64,000 nt of DNA from Halichoerus grypus (GCF_964656455.1 NC_135723.1:99525283-99589282), one strand, 5' to 3'. Shown: positions 47,701 through 56,575, counted from the stretch's first letter. A program made the numbers and translations. The notes: generated by a model not told the origin, from the sequence alone.

Positions 47701-50700
47701 CAGTTGAGTGGGTTTTGATAAATGTGCAGCCATCATCATAATACCAAAATATAGAATATTTCCATCATCCCAGAAAGTGTTCCTTTGCATTCACTCTCCT
47801 TCCCCCACCCCCAGCCCCTGGTAACCACTGATCTGTTTGTTTGTTTTAAAGATTTTATTTACTCATTTGAGAGAGAGAGACAGAGCACTAATGGGGAGAG
47901 GCAGAAACAGACTCTCAGCCGAGATGGGAGCCTGACATGGGGCTTGATCCCAGGACCCTGGGAGCATGACCTGAGCCCAAGGCAGACACTTAACCATCTG
48001 AGCCACCCAGGCACCCCTACTGATCTGTTTTCTGTCCCTATAGTTTTGCCTTTCCTGAATGTCATGTAAATGGAATAGAGTAGGTGACATTTTGTGTCTG
48101 GCTTCTTTCACATAGCATAGTCATTTTGAGATCTATATTGTTAGGTGTATCAATAATTTGTTCCCTTTTTATTGCTAATGTGTGCTTAACACATTAATTA
48201 TTAATACATTAATAATGTAACAGTATTTTGTTGTATGGTGTATTAGTACTCTAAGGCTCCTGTAACAAAATATTACAAATTGAGGGGCTTACACACCAGA
48301 AGTGTACTGTCTTACAGTTCTAGAGGCTGGAAGTCTGAAATCAAGGTGTCCACAGACTTGATGCCTTCTTAGGGCCAGATGCCTTCTTAGGGCCACGACG
48401 GAGAATCTGTTCCAGGCTTCTCTTACAGCTTCTGATGGCCCCACACATTTTCTTGGCTTGTGGCAACAAAACTCCGACCTCTGCCTCTGTTGTCACGTAG
48501 TTGTCTTCTCCCTGTGTCTTCACATCGTCTTCCCTAAGTGCACGTCTGTCTGTCCAGATCTCTCCCCTATTTTATAAGGACATCAAATCATATTTGATTA
48601 GAGCCCATCTGATGACCTCATTTAACTTGATGACCTCTAAAGATTCTTCCTTCAAGATAAGATCACAATCCGAGGTACTGGGGCTTGGGACTTCAACATA
48701 TCTTTTTGTGGAAATAAAATTCAACCCATAACAGGTGGATGGACCTTGGTTTATTGATTCACCAGTTGATGGACATTTGAATTGTTTCCATCTCAATAGG
48801 TAGTTCAAAACAGAAGAAGCAGCTTTATTTAACACCTCTTTTCTTAGCTTTTTGCTTAGTGCTCAGATCCTGACCCACCTTCCTTTGCTAAGCAAGCAAC
48901 AAAATGCTGGGCCACAGAAAGGCGGGAGGAGGCTCTACAAAGCTAGAGATGAGCAACTGAAAGTGAAAAGCAGAACGTGGGATGAAAGGAGCCTGCCCAA
49001 CAGTCTGATGTTCTGTTTTGTTTCATTCGTATTTGTTTTTAATGTAAAAGAAAAATTTACATTAAACTCTTATTTAAATCTTTTTTAGGGGGGACAGTTA
49101 AGCTTTAAACCCACATGTTCGATAATGAACTGAATTGAGTCACTGGAGTAGGTCATGGCCAAGCTTACGGGTTCATTTCTTTGCCAATTGGGTTCGTTTT
49201 GTCCCGTTTCTCCAGACACTAAGTCCTGGCCCTAGCAGTTCTTTCAAAGCTCTTTCCTCTCTCTGTCTATTCTTGTGGGTAGAGAAGCAGCCTTGAAGAA
49301 AGTGTATGCCATAGAAAAGAACATGAAGCTTTGGGGCTTGAGGACTGAAATGAACATGCAGTGGTACATCGGGGTCAGAGGGAGCGGTGGGGAGACTCCC
49401 CACATGTTGGCTTTAGTAATGTTGAGCTTCAGCTGTAGTGATTTTCCTCCTTAGGGACAGATCATAAAAATGAACTGTGTAAGGAAACTGTCAGTAGGCT
49501 TCGTCAGATCACGTCAGTAAACACTTATGAAGGATTTAGTTGGGGATGCCTGAGTGGCTCAGTCGGTTAGGTGTTTGCCTTCAGCTCAGGTCATGATCCT
49601 AGGGTCCTGGGATCGAGTCCCGAGTAGGCTCCCTGCTTGGTGGGGAGCCTGGTGCTCTCTCTGCCTGCCCCTCCCCCTGCTTGTGCTCTCTCTTTCTCTC
49701 TGACAAATACATAAAATCTTTAAAAAAGAAAAAAGGATTTAGTTGGTGTTACTCACTGTACCAGCTGCTTGGGTGCAAAGGTAAATGAGTTGAGCCCTAT
49801 AGGTCCTGCTGAGGAATTGTGTCTTTGTTTGTCTTAGAGAATATGTCAAGTGTGAAGTGCAGGTAATAAGACATTATGTACAATATGATTTCAACTTTGT
49901 GGAAAACAGATAAGTTAAAATATTAAAAAAAAAAAAAAAGGCTTAAGGTAAATATACCAAAATTCTGACAGGTTATTTCTGAATGGTGGTATTTTACATA
50001 ACTTTTTCTTTCTACTTTTCAGTACTTTCTTACTATAATGTACGTGTATAATTTGCAGTATCAGAGTATAAAAGAGCATGCTTTAAAAAAAAAAAGGGTA
50101 GAAACTAGGTAGCTCTAAGCACGCTTGGACCCACTAGACCCATTGTTTTCTTTACTTGATGTTTGGAAATGACACCGACTGACCCTGTGTCTGATTCTTC
50201 ATTCAGCACAGGAGGAAACGCCGCTCCACACCTTTGACTTGCTCCACACCACCCCCACAAGCAACAGAGAAAAGCTCTTATTTGCAGACCACGGAGCTCT
50301 CACTCTGGACCGTGGTGGCCGCCATTCAGGCCGTGGAGAAAAAGATGGAGTCCCAGGCTGCCCGGCTACAGAGCCTGGAGGGGCGGACAGGGACGGCCGA
50401 GAAGAAGCTGGCCGACTGCGAGAAGACGGCCGTGGAGTTCGGGAACCAGCTGGAGGGCAAGTGGGCCGTGCTGGGGACCCTGCTGCAGGAGTACGGGCTG
50501 CTGCAGAGGCGGCTGGAGAACATGGAGAACCTGCTGAGAAACAGCAACTTCTGGGTCCTGAGGCTGCCCCCGGGCAGCAATGGAGAGGTTCCCAAGGTAG
50601 TCCCCTTGGGGATTAAGAGTTAGCCTACTGCACCTGGGTGGCTCAGTTGATTAAGCATTTGCCTTCAGCTTAAGTTATGATCCCGGAGTTCCGGGATCGA

Positions 50701-53700
50701 GTCCCACATTGGGCTCCCTGCTCAGCAGGGAGTCTGCTTCTCTCTCTGCCCTTCACCCTGCTCGTGCTCTCTCTCGCTCACTCTCTCTCAAATAAATAAA
50801 AATCTTAAAAAAAAAAATATGGTCACCTGTGAGCAACCTCTTTAGAAAAAAAAAAGCCTAAATGGGGAGCCCTCCCCTTTATTATTTAAGATTGTAAGTT
50901 GCTGGCTTTTCTTTTGTGGCTAGACGGGAGGCACTCATTGTACGATATTTGTGATTTCAGGTATCCAGGTCATTTGAAAATGATGGAGTCTGTTTCTCAG
51001 AGCAGGAGTGGGAAAATCTGGAGGACTGGCAGAAGGAGCTCTACAGAAATGTGATGAAGAGCAACTATGAGACTCTGGTCTCTCTGAGTAAGTAGTACTT
51101 TTCCCCCGAGAATTCTCTTTCAGACATCTTTACATCCCTGGCCAAGTAGCGTGTGACTCAGACTACACTTGGCTTTGGCTCCTCTGTTGGTCTGGGCTGG
51201 GTTGAGAAATGGGAGTCTCCAAAAAAGAGAGAGAGAGGGAAACAAAACGTAAGAGACTCTTAATGATAGAAAACACACTGAGGGTTGAGGGAGGGAGATG
51301 GGTGGGGAGTATGGGCTAGATATGTGATGGGCATTAAGGAGGGCACTTGTTGTGATGAGCAGTGGGTGTTATATGTAAGGGATGAATCACTAAATTCTAC
51401 TCCTGAAAACAATATATATATATATTTTTAAGATTTTATTTATTTATTTGACAGAGACAGCGAGAGAAAGACAGTGAGAGAGGGAACACAAGCAGGGGGA
51501 GTGGGAGAGGGAGAAGCAGGCTTCCCAGCGAGCAGGGAGCCCAATGCGGGGCTCGATCCCAGGACCCTGGGATCATGACCTGAGCCGAAGGCAGACACTT
51601 AACAACTGAGCCACCCAAGCGCCCCTACTGAAAACAATATTACAGTATATGTGAACTAACTAGAATTTAAATAAAAATTTGAAAAATAAGAGAAATGGGA
51701 GTCTTTAGGTCCTCAATTCATGAAGACTTTTGGAAAGGTCTTGGTGTTGTGTGTTTTGTATTCTCTGTGGTCACATAGTTCTTGATAATATTTACTAATA
51801 GAAAAGATGTTATCATTATAGTGTAACGTATATTGTAGTGTAATGTGACCAAGATTCCTTATGCTGTTTTTAATACTTAAAACTGTTTTTTTAATTAATT
51901 AATTTATTTTTTAAGATTTTATTTATTTATTTGTCAGAGACAGCACAAGCAGGGAGAGAGGCAGGCAGAGGGAGAAGCAGGCTCCTCGCTGAGCAAGGAG
52001 CTCCATTGTGGGACTCGATCCCAGGACCCTGGGATCATGACCTGAGCCGAAGGCAGACGCTTAACCGACTGAGCCATCTAGGCGTCCCAGTACTTAAAAC
52101 TGTTTGACAAGAGGGGCGCCTGGGTGGCTCAGTTGTTAAGCGACTGCCTTCGGCTCAGGTCATGATCTCAGGGCCCTGGGATTGAGCCCCACATTGGGCT
52201 AGCTCTGCGGGAAGCCTGCTTCTCTCTCCCCCACTCCCCCTGCTTGTGTTCCCTCTCTCGCTGTCTCTCTCTCTGTCAAATAAATAAATTAAATCTTTAA
52301 AGAACAAAAAACAAAAAAAAATGACAAGAAATCCTTTGTTACCTGAGATGAGGCAGGCAGCCCAGGTTAACCAAAAAATTTTTCTTGGCCTTAGCTGGAA
52401 TTACATTCAGTCCCTGTGAGCTCAGTGTCTATTTTGTGTTAATCAGAAGTGCTGCTTAATAGATACACATTTTTATATATAAAATATTAGCTTATTAGTA
52501 AGTAGATTTTGGTAGACAAAATCTTTTTTTTTTTTTTTAAGATTTTATTTATATATTTATTGGAGAGAGTGATCATGGGGAGGAACAGAAGAGAGAGACA
52601 AGCAGAGTGCGCAGAGCCTGATGTGGGGCTCGACCCCACGACCCTGAGACCATGACCTGAGCCAAAACCAAGAGTCAGTCACTCAACTGACTGAGCCACC
52701 CAGGCGCCTCCGATAAAATCTTTTATTTATTTTATTTATTTATTTTAAAGATTTTATTTATTTGACAGAGACACAGCAAGAGAGGGAACATAAGCAGGGG
52801 GAGTGGGAGAGGGAGAAGCAGGCTTCCCGCCGAGCAGGGAGCCCGATGCGGGGCTCGATCCCAGGACCCTGGGATCATGACCTGAGCTGAAGGCAGACGC
52901 TTAACTACTGAGCCACCCAGGCGCCCCCTAAAATCTTTTAAAACTGAGGTGCATGGAGAAGTGTCCAAAAGGCCAGTGTGACTAGAGCAGAGAGGGAAAT
53001 AGCAGAAGGGTCGGGGGGTTGTGTGACCTGAGCCGAGTTCTGTGCTCTGCTAATGGCTGTTTCCTTCTCTGTCCCAGCTGGGGATAATGGTGCACCCCTC
53101 ACCTTGCAGCGTGTCAGTGTGGATGAAATTCGATACGCTGAAAGGAAGCAGCACTTGAGACCATGTACAAGTGAGGGCAGGGTGGTGGCTGGGGAGCCTG
53201 ACTGCTGGAGCCACAGTGACTAATGAAGGAGCGTTGAAGGCAGCAGCTGACTGAATAGATTTTTCGAATTGGCTCTAATTTTCTAGTGGTCCCAAGCTGC
53301 CACTGGTGGGAAAGTGGGAAGAACAGTGGCCTTTTAATCTTTGGAACTTTTAATATCAACCCTCTGACATTGGTCACCTTGTTCATTGGCAACTGACCAG
53401 TGTGCAGTGAGCTTTTACTATCTCCTGGGCTCACACTGTGCCTATTCCAACCCAGAGGTCCTTGGCCAGACAGAAGGAGAAGCGGAATTGGGTGCAGGGA
53501 TGCTGGGTGACTTGGAGGAGGAAGGCCCTGGTGATGTCCACCCAGGTGAGTGGATCCAGAATATTCCATCCTTCTCTCCACTCCTGCAGCCTATAATGAG
53601 CTTTCCCACTGCTAAACTGCCAAACACTGATTATCAGCAACCTCATCTGGTGTTATTTATTTTAGATTTCTCTATGATTTTCATTAGTTCACCTAACATA

Positions 53701-55370
53701 TATGTGTCTCCATTTATTACCACTGTGGAGTCCTTAAGTGTTGTGACATATCCTACTTCATGTCTGTGCTACTGTACAGAGTAGAATGGCTCAAGTGAAA
53801 ACCTGCTGGAGATTGAGGACAGGGTTGGTCACATCTTAGGAGTGAAGTTGTCTGGGTGAGAGGCAGGCAGAGCATTTATAAGCCAGGTATTGGGGGAATG
53901 TGCAGGAAGACTGGGGCTGGATACGTGAACATTTAAGCTTTAGGCTTAAGGGTGGTTGGGTTTTTTTTTTAATTGTTCACATTTATTATTTTAAACTCTT
54001 TAGTTATAGTATAATTTGCCATTTGTTTTTAAAGATTTTTTAATTTATTCATCCGAGACAAAGAGATACAGAGAGAGAGCATGAGCAGGGGGAGCAGCAG
54101 AGGGAGGGGGAGAAGCAGGCTCCCCGCTGAGCAGGGAGCCTGATGCGGAGCTCAATCCCAGGACCCTGGGATCATGACCTGAGCAGAAGGCAGATGCCCA
54201 ACCATCCGAGCCACCCAGGCGCCCCAATTTGCCATTTTGTACAGGAATTGAATACAAATTTATGGACAAGCTTAGAGAACTATCATTTATAACATTGTTC
54301 TAGAAAAATAATCTATTCAGATTTCTCTACCTGAATATGTGTTTAGTTTTTCAGGTCTTAGAACCCAGACTCCTTCTCCAGGGTGTCCTAATGCCCTTAT
54401 CCTGGGGTGCTTTGATTTGAGTTCTTCTGAAATTCACAGATGTTTGTTTAGCTCTGAAGAAACCAAAAGTGCTAGAATGTGATCTTTTTTGGTCTTCTCT
54501 TTCTCGGCAGCCGAAGGGGTTATGATCAAGCAGGAGATCCAGTACGCTCAGGAAGGCTCTGCAGATCTTCCTGGAGAGTTCTCAGGCATTGCCGAAGAGC
54601 AGGCTTTCCTGAGCCCAGAGCATACTGAACTCTGGGATGGTCAGGGTGGTTCTGTCCTCTTGGATTCAGGCCCCAGGGACACTAATCTGGAGGATCCCAT
54701 TGAGGGCAGTAGAGACCCTAGCAGTGGCAGAATTCTGAGCTGCCCCCCAAAGCAGAAACCTAGTAGGCAGGGGCAGCTGGGTCAGGAATGTGGGCAGGGC
54801 CTAAAGCTGAAAAGGGACACTTCTGGCCCATATGGATGTTCCGAGTGCGAGATCAGCTTCCACTATAAGCAGCAGCTAGCTGCGCATCTGCAGACCCACT
54901 CAGGGTGGGGGACTTACACAGCCTCGGAGCCAGAGGAGAGCCTTAGACCCAGGCCACAACTTAAGCCCCAGTCCAAGAGGGCAAAGATGCATCAGTGTGA
55001 CGTGTGCATGAGGAGCTTCAGCTGCAGGGTGAGCCTGGTAACCCACCAGCGCTGCCACTTGCAGGAGGGGCCCAGTGCTGGCCACTGTGTCCAGGAGAGG
55101 TTCTCGCCCAATAGCCTGGTTGCTCTGCCCGGCCACATCCCTTGGAGGAAAAGCCGGAGTTCGCTCATCTGTGGTTACTGTGGTAAGAGCTTCAGCCATC
55201 CCTCTGACCTGGTGCGGCACCAGCGCATCCACACGGGTGAGCGGCCCTACAGCTGCTCGGAGTGTGAGAAGAGCTTTGTCCAGAAGCAGCACCTTCTGCA
55301 GCATCAGAAGATCCACCAGCGGGAGCGGGGCCTGGCCCTGGAGCCGGGAAGGCCCAACGGCCTGCTTTAA
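41284..55370 (+). CDS. ZNF212: ZNF212, KRAB/HUB C2H2 zinc-finger protein; complete, 5 coding exons
   Basis: Coding segments: 41284-41307, 50207-50596, 50961-51087, 53456-53545 and 54511-55370 (1491 nt, 496 residues; human about 495). All introns are gt-ag with phases 0,0,1,1. Domains: MAESAPAR start; HUB/coiled-coil region about 40-125; divergent KRAB-A 139-180; acidic linker with an I-K-Q-E sumoylation-type motif at Lys217; four C2H2 fingers at 318-340, 371-393, 429-451 and 457-479. Only the last two are joined by a canonical TGERP linker. Recognised from blocks such as [33 protein letters not shown] and the tail [12 protein letters not shown]. It is expected to be a nuclear regulator. A possible extra in-frame exon lies at 53078-53170. 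Confidence 0.97.
41575..42098 (-). repeat. Can-SINE with tandemly amplified tail-body module (about six units)
   Basis: Units of the form poly-T, gagagagcg..., gggggaggggcagaggga, gagagaatc recur at about 41589, 41668, 41740, 41813, 41867 and 41912. The last unit continues into an ordinary Can-SINE body and tRNA-like head (cttaactgactgagccacct) ending near 42098. The units differ in length and base content. One carries a T run of about 27 (41739-41766). Confidence 0.8.
42110..42845 (+). repeat. Ancient L1-like (L1M/HAL1) relic
   Basis: tgtaaatggagtaaatgttc, tgtttgtaagagatacaaaa and nearby A-rich blocks resemble a decayed L1 ORF2 5' portion. All frames are broken. Confidence 0.45.
42850..43045. 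repeat. hAT-type nonautonomous DNA transposon relic
   Basis: agtgcatccgatagaacttt at one end and tttggacagcaca at the other form the degraded inverted ends of the CAGTGCTGTCCAATAGAA-type element. The centre, atggctattaagtacttgaa, also fits. Confidence 0.6.
43095..43566 (-). mobile_element. Tigger1-type DNA transposon remnant, internally deleted
   Basis: Terminal inverted repeats taggcatgcctcagtttatt and ctttattgtggtgttctgga ... gaggtatgcctg, with a TA at the right edge. Inside are acaaattgaaggtttgtggc from one end and caatgctattgctcacttaa from the other, with no transposase between them. It is a MITE-like deletion derivative in reverse orientation. Confidence 0.85.
43617..43823 (-). mobile_element. 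Can-SINE (antisense)
   Basis: Full-length. Duplication caaaagagccttttat (43601-43616) and caaaagagcccttttag (43824-43840). Confidence 0.95.
43985..44125 (+). repeat. MaLR-type LTR 3' fragment
   Basis: ttgttgtcttaagccactaa, attgggattatttgttgtgt and agtgatcagtggttggaac match the sense 3' end of a MaLR-type LTR. Confidence 0.5.
44257..44439 (-). mobile_element. Can-SINE (antisense), older
   Basis: Shortened near the head (gaagacagagccacccaggt). Duplication tgtgagacttct (44245-44256) and tgtgagaccttt (44440-44451). Confidence 0.9.
44655..44854 (-). mobile_element. Can-SINE (antisense)
   Basis: Full-length. Duplication ctatgtatgaaaattt at 44639-44654 and 44855-44870, perfect. Confidence 0.97.
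44890..46040 (+). repeat. L1M LINE 3' fragment
   Basis: Decayed ORF2 end and 3' UTR in order: agacttgagcaggtagttca, ggccagtaaatatttaaaag, atacaaccacttagaaaaca, caattccctcctaggactat, cacagcagaatattatgcag and gggagttgtacagaggac. All frames are broken. Confidence 0.8.
46802..47216 (-). mobile_element. Can-SINE (antisense), host of a nested sense SINE
   Basis: The outer element has its tail at 46802-46833 and its body and head at 47038-47216 (ending gagccacccaagcacccc). It is interrupted by the sense SINE 46834-47037. Outer target duplication is only short and imperfect (tgcc...ttt). Confidence 0.9.
46834..47037 (+). mobile_element. Can-SINE (sense), nested in an antisense SINE
   Basis: Head ggggcgcctgggtggctcag and a run of aaataaataaataaaatctt. 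Duplication aagattttatttatt at 46819-46833 and 47038-47052, taken from the host SINE tail. Confidence 0.96.
47839..48018 (-). mobile_element. Can-SINE (antisense), older
   Basis: Inserted into L1M. Duplication actgatctgttt at 47827-47838 and 48019-48030. Confidence 0.95.
48240..48735 (-). repeat. MaLR-type LTR (antisense) inserted in L1M
   Basis: gtattagtactctaaggctc, gttctagaggctggaagtct, cctgtgtcttcacatcgtct, tgatgacctcatttaacttg and a closing ttcaacccataacag. It contains an 18-bp tandem duplication of gatgccttcttagggcca near 48360-48396. Confidence 0.65.
49544..49732 (+). mobile_element. Can-SINE (sense)
   Basis: Head ggatgcctgagtggctcagt, A-rich tail. Duplication aaggatttagttgg at 49530-49543 and 49733-49746, perfect. 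Confidence 0.96.
50207..50596 (+). CDS. ZNF212: ZNF212 coding exon 2 (HUB/DUF3669 coiled-coil)
   Basis: 130 residues, phase 0 at both ends (ttcattcag|cacagg ... aag|gtagtc). Encodes [11 protein letters not shown] (a basic, nuclear-localisation-like start), then [20 protein letters not shown] and the [18 protein letters not shown] block, ending [17 protein letters not shown]. The donor gtagtc is weaker than its paralogue's gtacgt. It shares an 82-bp identical run with ZNF282 exon 2. Confidence 0.97.
50597..50960 (+). other. ZNF212: ZNF212 intron 2
   Basis: Only 364 bases, over half of it one sense Can-SINE. Acceptor gtgatttcag. Confidence 0.92.
50627..50818 (+). mobile_element. Can-SINE (sense) close to the ZNF212 exon 2 donor
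   Basis: Head ctgcacctgggtggctcagt, tail aaataaataaaaatcttaaa. It begins about 31 bases after the exon 2 donor. No clear target duplication. Confidence 0.93.
50961..51087 (+). CDS. ZNF212: ZNF212 coding exon 3 (divergent KRAB-A)
   Basis: 127 nt, phase 0 in and phase 1 out (atttcag|gtatcc ... ctga|gtaagt). Encodes [20 protein letters not shown], then [20 protein letters not shown]. The usual VTFxDVAVxF start of KRAB-A is replaced by [11 protein letters not shown], so corepressor binding is doubtful. Confidence 0.97.
51219..51689 (+). mobile_element. Carnivore L1 3' end, 5'-truncated, with target duplication
   Basis: aagagactcttaatgataga, actgagggttgagggaggga, atgggcattaaggagggcac, gagcagtgggtgttatatg and a gaatttaaataaaaatttg tail are the carnivore L1 3' UTR. 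Duplication gagaaatgggagtct at 51204-51218 and 51690-51704. No coding region is retained. A SINE lies inside it. Confidence 0.9.
51416..51627 (-). mobile_element. Can-SINE (antisense) nested in L1
   Basis: Duplication ctgaaaacaatat at 51403-51415 and 51628-51640, so it inserted after the L1. An (at)n run borders the tail. Confidence 0.95.
51889..52090 (-). mobile_element. Can-SINE (antisense)
   Basis: Duplication tacttaaaactgttt at 51874-51888 and 52091-52105, perfect. Confidence 0.97.
52113..52321 (+). mobile_element. Can-SINE (sense)
   Basis: Head ggggcgcctgggtggctcag. Short duplication tgacaaga at 52105-52112 and 52322-52329. It is head-to-head with the antisense SINE 22 bases to the left. 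Confidence 0.94.
52528..52712 (-). mobile_element. Can-SINE (antisense), older
   Basis: Poly-T tail, aaaccaagagtcagtcactc variant and gagccacccaggcgcctc head. It borders on an aaaatctttt target also used by the next SINE. Confidence 0.93.
52726..52928 (-). mobile_element. Can-SINE (antisense)
   Basis: Full-length. Duplication taaaatctttta at 52714-52725 and 52929-52940. Confidence 0.96.
53078..53170 (+). CDS. ZNF212: Candidate alternative cassette exon of ZNF212
   Basis: Between the KRAB exon and exon 4 there is a strong acceptor (ttccttctctgtcccag, with an upstream tgctaatg branch-like site), a 93-nt open segment and a good donor (acaa|gtgagg). It is phase 1 at both ends, so inclusion inserts 31 residues ([20 protein letters not shown], then [11 protein letters not shown]) without shifting the frame. 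I do not recall it in the canonical human protein. It may be an alternative or a decaying exon. Confidence 0.5.
53456..53545 (+). CDS. ZNF212: ZNF212 coding exon 4 (acidic linker)
   Basis: 90 nt, phase 1-1 (caacccag|aggtcc ... cccag|gtgagt). Encodes [20 protein letters not shown], then [10 protein letters not shown]. It is acidic. Confidence 0.95.
53546..54510 (+). other. ZNF212: ZNF212 intron 4
   Basis: Contains one Can-SINE (54027-54225). The rest is unassigned. Acceptor ctttctcggcag. Confidence 0.92.
54027..54225 (-). mobile_element. Can-SINE (antisense)
   Basis: Duplication aatttgccatttgt (54013-54026) and aatttgccattttgt (54226-54240). Confidence 0.96.
54511..55370 (+). CDS. ZNF212: ZNF212 coding exon 5 (linker and four C2H2 fingers)
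   Basis: Enters in phase 1 with [16 protein letters not shown] and ends at TAA 55368-55370. Finger 1 ([10 protein letters not shown]...) and finger 2 ([10 protein letters not shown]...) stand alone, separated by 30- and 35-residue spacers. Fingers 3 and 4 ([10 protein letters not shown]..., [10 protein letters not shown]...) are a tandem pair. All cysteine and histidine ligands are present. Third-position GC is much lower than in the ZNF282 finger exon. Confidence 0.97.
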
Positions 55371-56575
55371 GGGTGCCAGCCCCTTGTCCGTCTTGGTGGG
55401 GGGCAGAAGGGGCTGGCATTGGTCCCCCCGAAGAGACACTGTGCAGAGTCAGGGACTGACTGCTTCCTGAGGAGAGTCACTTTGATTTGCCTTCCCTTGG
55501 CCAAGCACCAGGCCAAGCCCAGAGGCTGTGAAAACTATGGAAGAGGAGGAGTCCGGGGCCACTCCTCTCCCTGCTGTCTCTACCCTGCTGTGGAGCTTGT
55601 TGTTTCTGGCACCTTCAAGTCTCTGGTTTTCCCATCAGGGCTGATATTCATGGGCTGGGGTTGGCTCTCTGACCCTGCAGGGACTGGTGGCTGGTTCCAC
55701 GTCCTGTCCCAGCATTTCAGGTCTTCCCATGAGGTTGGGTCGGGCCAGGGGAGCGAGCAGGTATGTGGAAGAGTTCTGGGACTCCTAACCCGGTCTTTCC
55801 TCTTCTTTTGTAGTCTCTTTGTTAAAAACAAGTCGAAGAAATAATTTAAATGACTGCTTACCCTGTTCCGAGGAAACTTTTTTGGAATTAGATTTTAGTT
55901 GACTTAAAAAATTACAGTCTGACACTTGTTTTTTTTAAATTTCCAGCATTGTAGAAGTTGTTCCTAACACGGGGACTGGGCCTACCCTCTACGAGGGATT
56001 TGTTTATGGGGCTCTTTTAGCCCATCCACGCTTAGTTAGGTCAGAGATCGGGGGCAGATTGCTGAGCTCCTCCTTGTGGGGGTCCTTGCTCACATGGGGC
56101 TAACTGAGTCCAGAGGAGCAAGAGGAGGGGAGTGGGAAGACCTCAAAACCCCTGCTGAGAACGAAGAATGCTGTGTTGGAGCCGAGAGCGTGTTGCTGCT
56201 GCTCGGGAATCCAGGTTTCTCACCATAATCCTCCTCCTCTTCCAACGTGGTCCTCGCTGGGTTCTGCCGCCGCCCAGGGTAGAAGACTGCTTTGTTACTT
56301 ATGGTTGTCTGACTTGTTCCAGTGGGTATTGGAGTTTGTTCTTATTACACCAGTTGTTTCTTGAGATTGTGTAGATTACACATTTTTCAAATTAGTTCTG
56401 GGATTGACTGTTCCAGAGGGGATGGAGAAAAAGCACAAAAATGCTTTGTTTCTCAGGAGTGTTGAATGCCTGCCCCACTGTTGTTTGGGGAGATGGGAGT
56501 GGGCTCCTGGGTCCTATGTGAATGTCCCCTTTGATGATTTACAGTTGCTTAGAATAAAACTTGCTACTAGCAAAA
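55371..56575 (+). other. ZNF212: ZNF212 3' UTR (inferred)
   Basis: About 1.2 kb of SINE-free DNA up to the AATAAA at 56553 and a genomic A run at 56572. Confidence 0.75.
56553..56558 (+). promoter_or_regulatory. ZNF212: Polyadenylation signal of ZNF212
   Basis: AATAAA, the first canonical signal after the ZNF212 stop. A genomic A run starts 14 bases later. Confidence 0.75.

Larger units (their letters stand above)
47640..48800 (-). repeat. L1M fragment (antisense), split by a SINE and an LTR
   Basis: gagataatttacatacaata, cagcccctggtaaccactga, and after the SINE ttttctgtccctatagtttt and tctggcttctttcacatagc. After the LTR it resumes with attcaccagttgatggacat. Confidence 0.75.
41308..50206 (+). 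other. ZNF212: ZNF212 intron 1
   Basis: About 8.9 kb, repeat-rich: amplified SINE module (41575-42098), L1-like relic (42110-42845), hAT relic (42850-43045), Tigger1 MITE (43095-43566), Can-SINEs at 43617, 44257, 44655, 46802/46834, 47839 and 49544, L1M fragments of both orientations, and LTRs at 43985 and 48240. No extra exon supported. Confidence 0.9.
51088..53455 (+). other. ZNF212: ZNF212 intron 3
   Basis: Contains a 3'-truncated carnivore L1 (51219-51689) with a nested SINE, then Can-SINEs at 51889, 52113, 52528 and 52726, and the candidate cassette exon 53078-53170. Confidence 0.92.
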
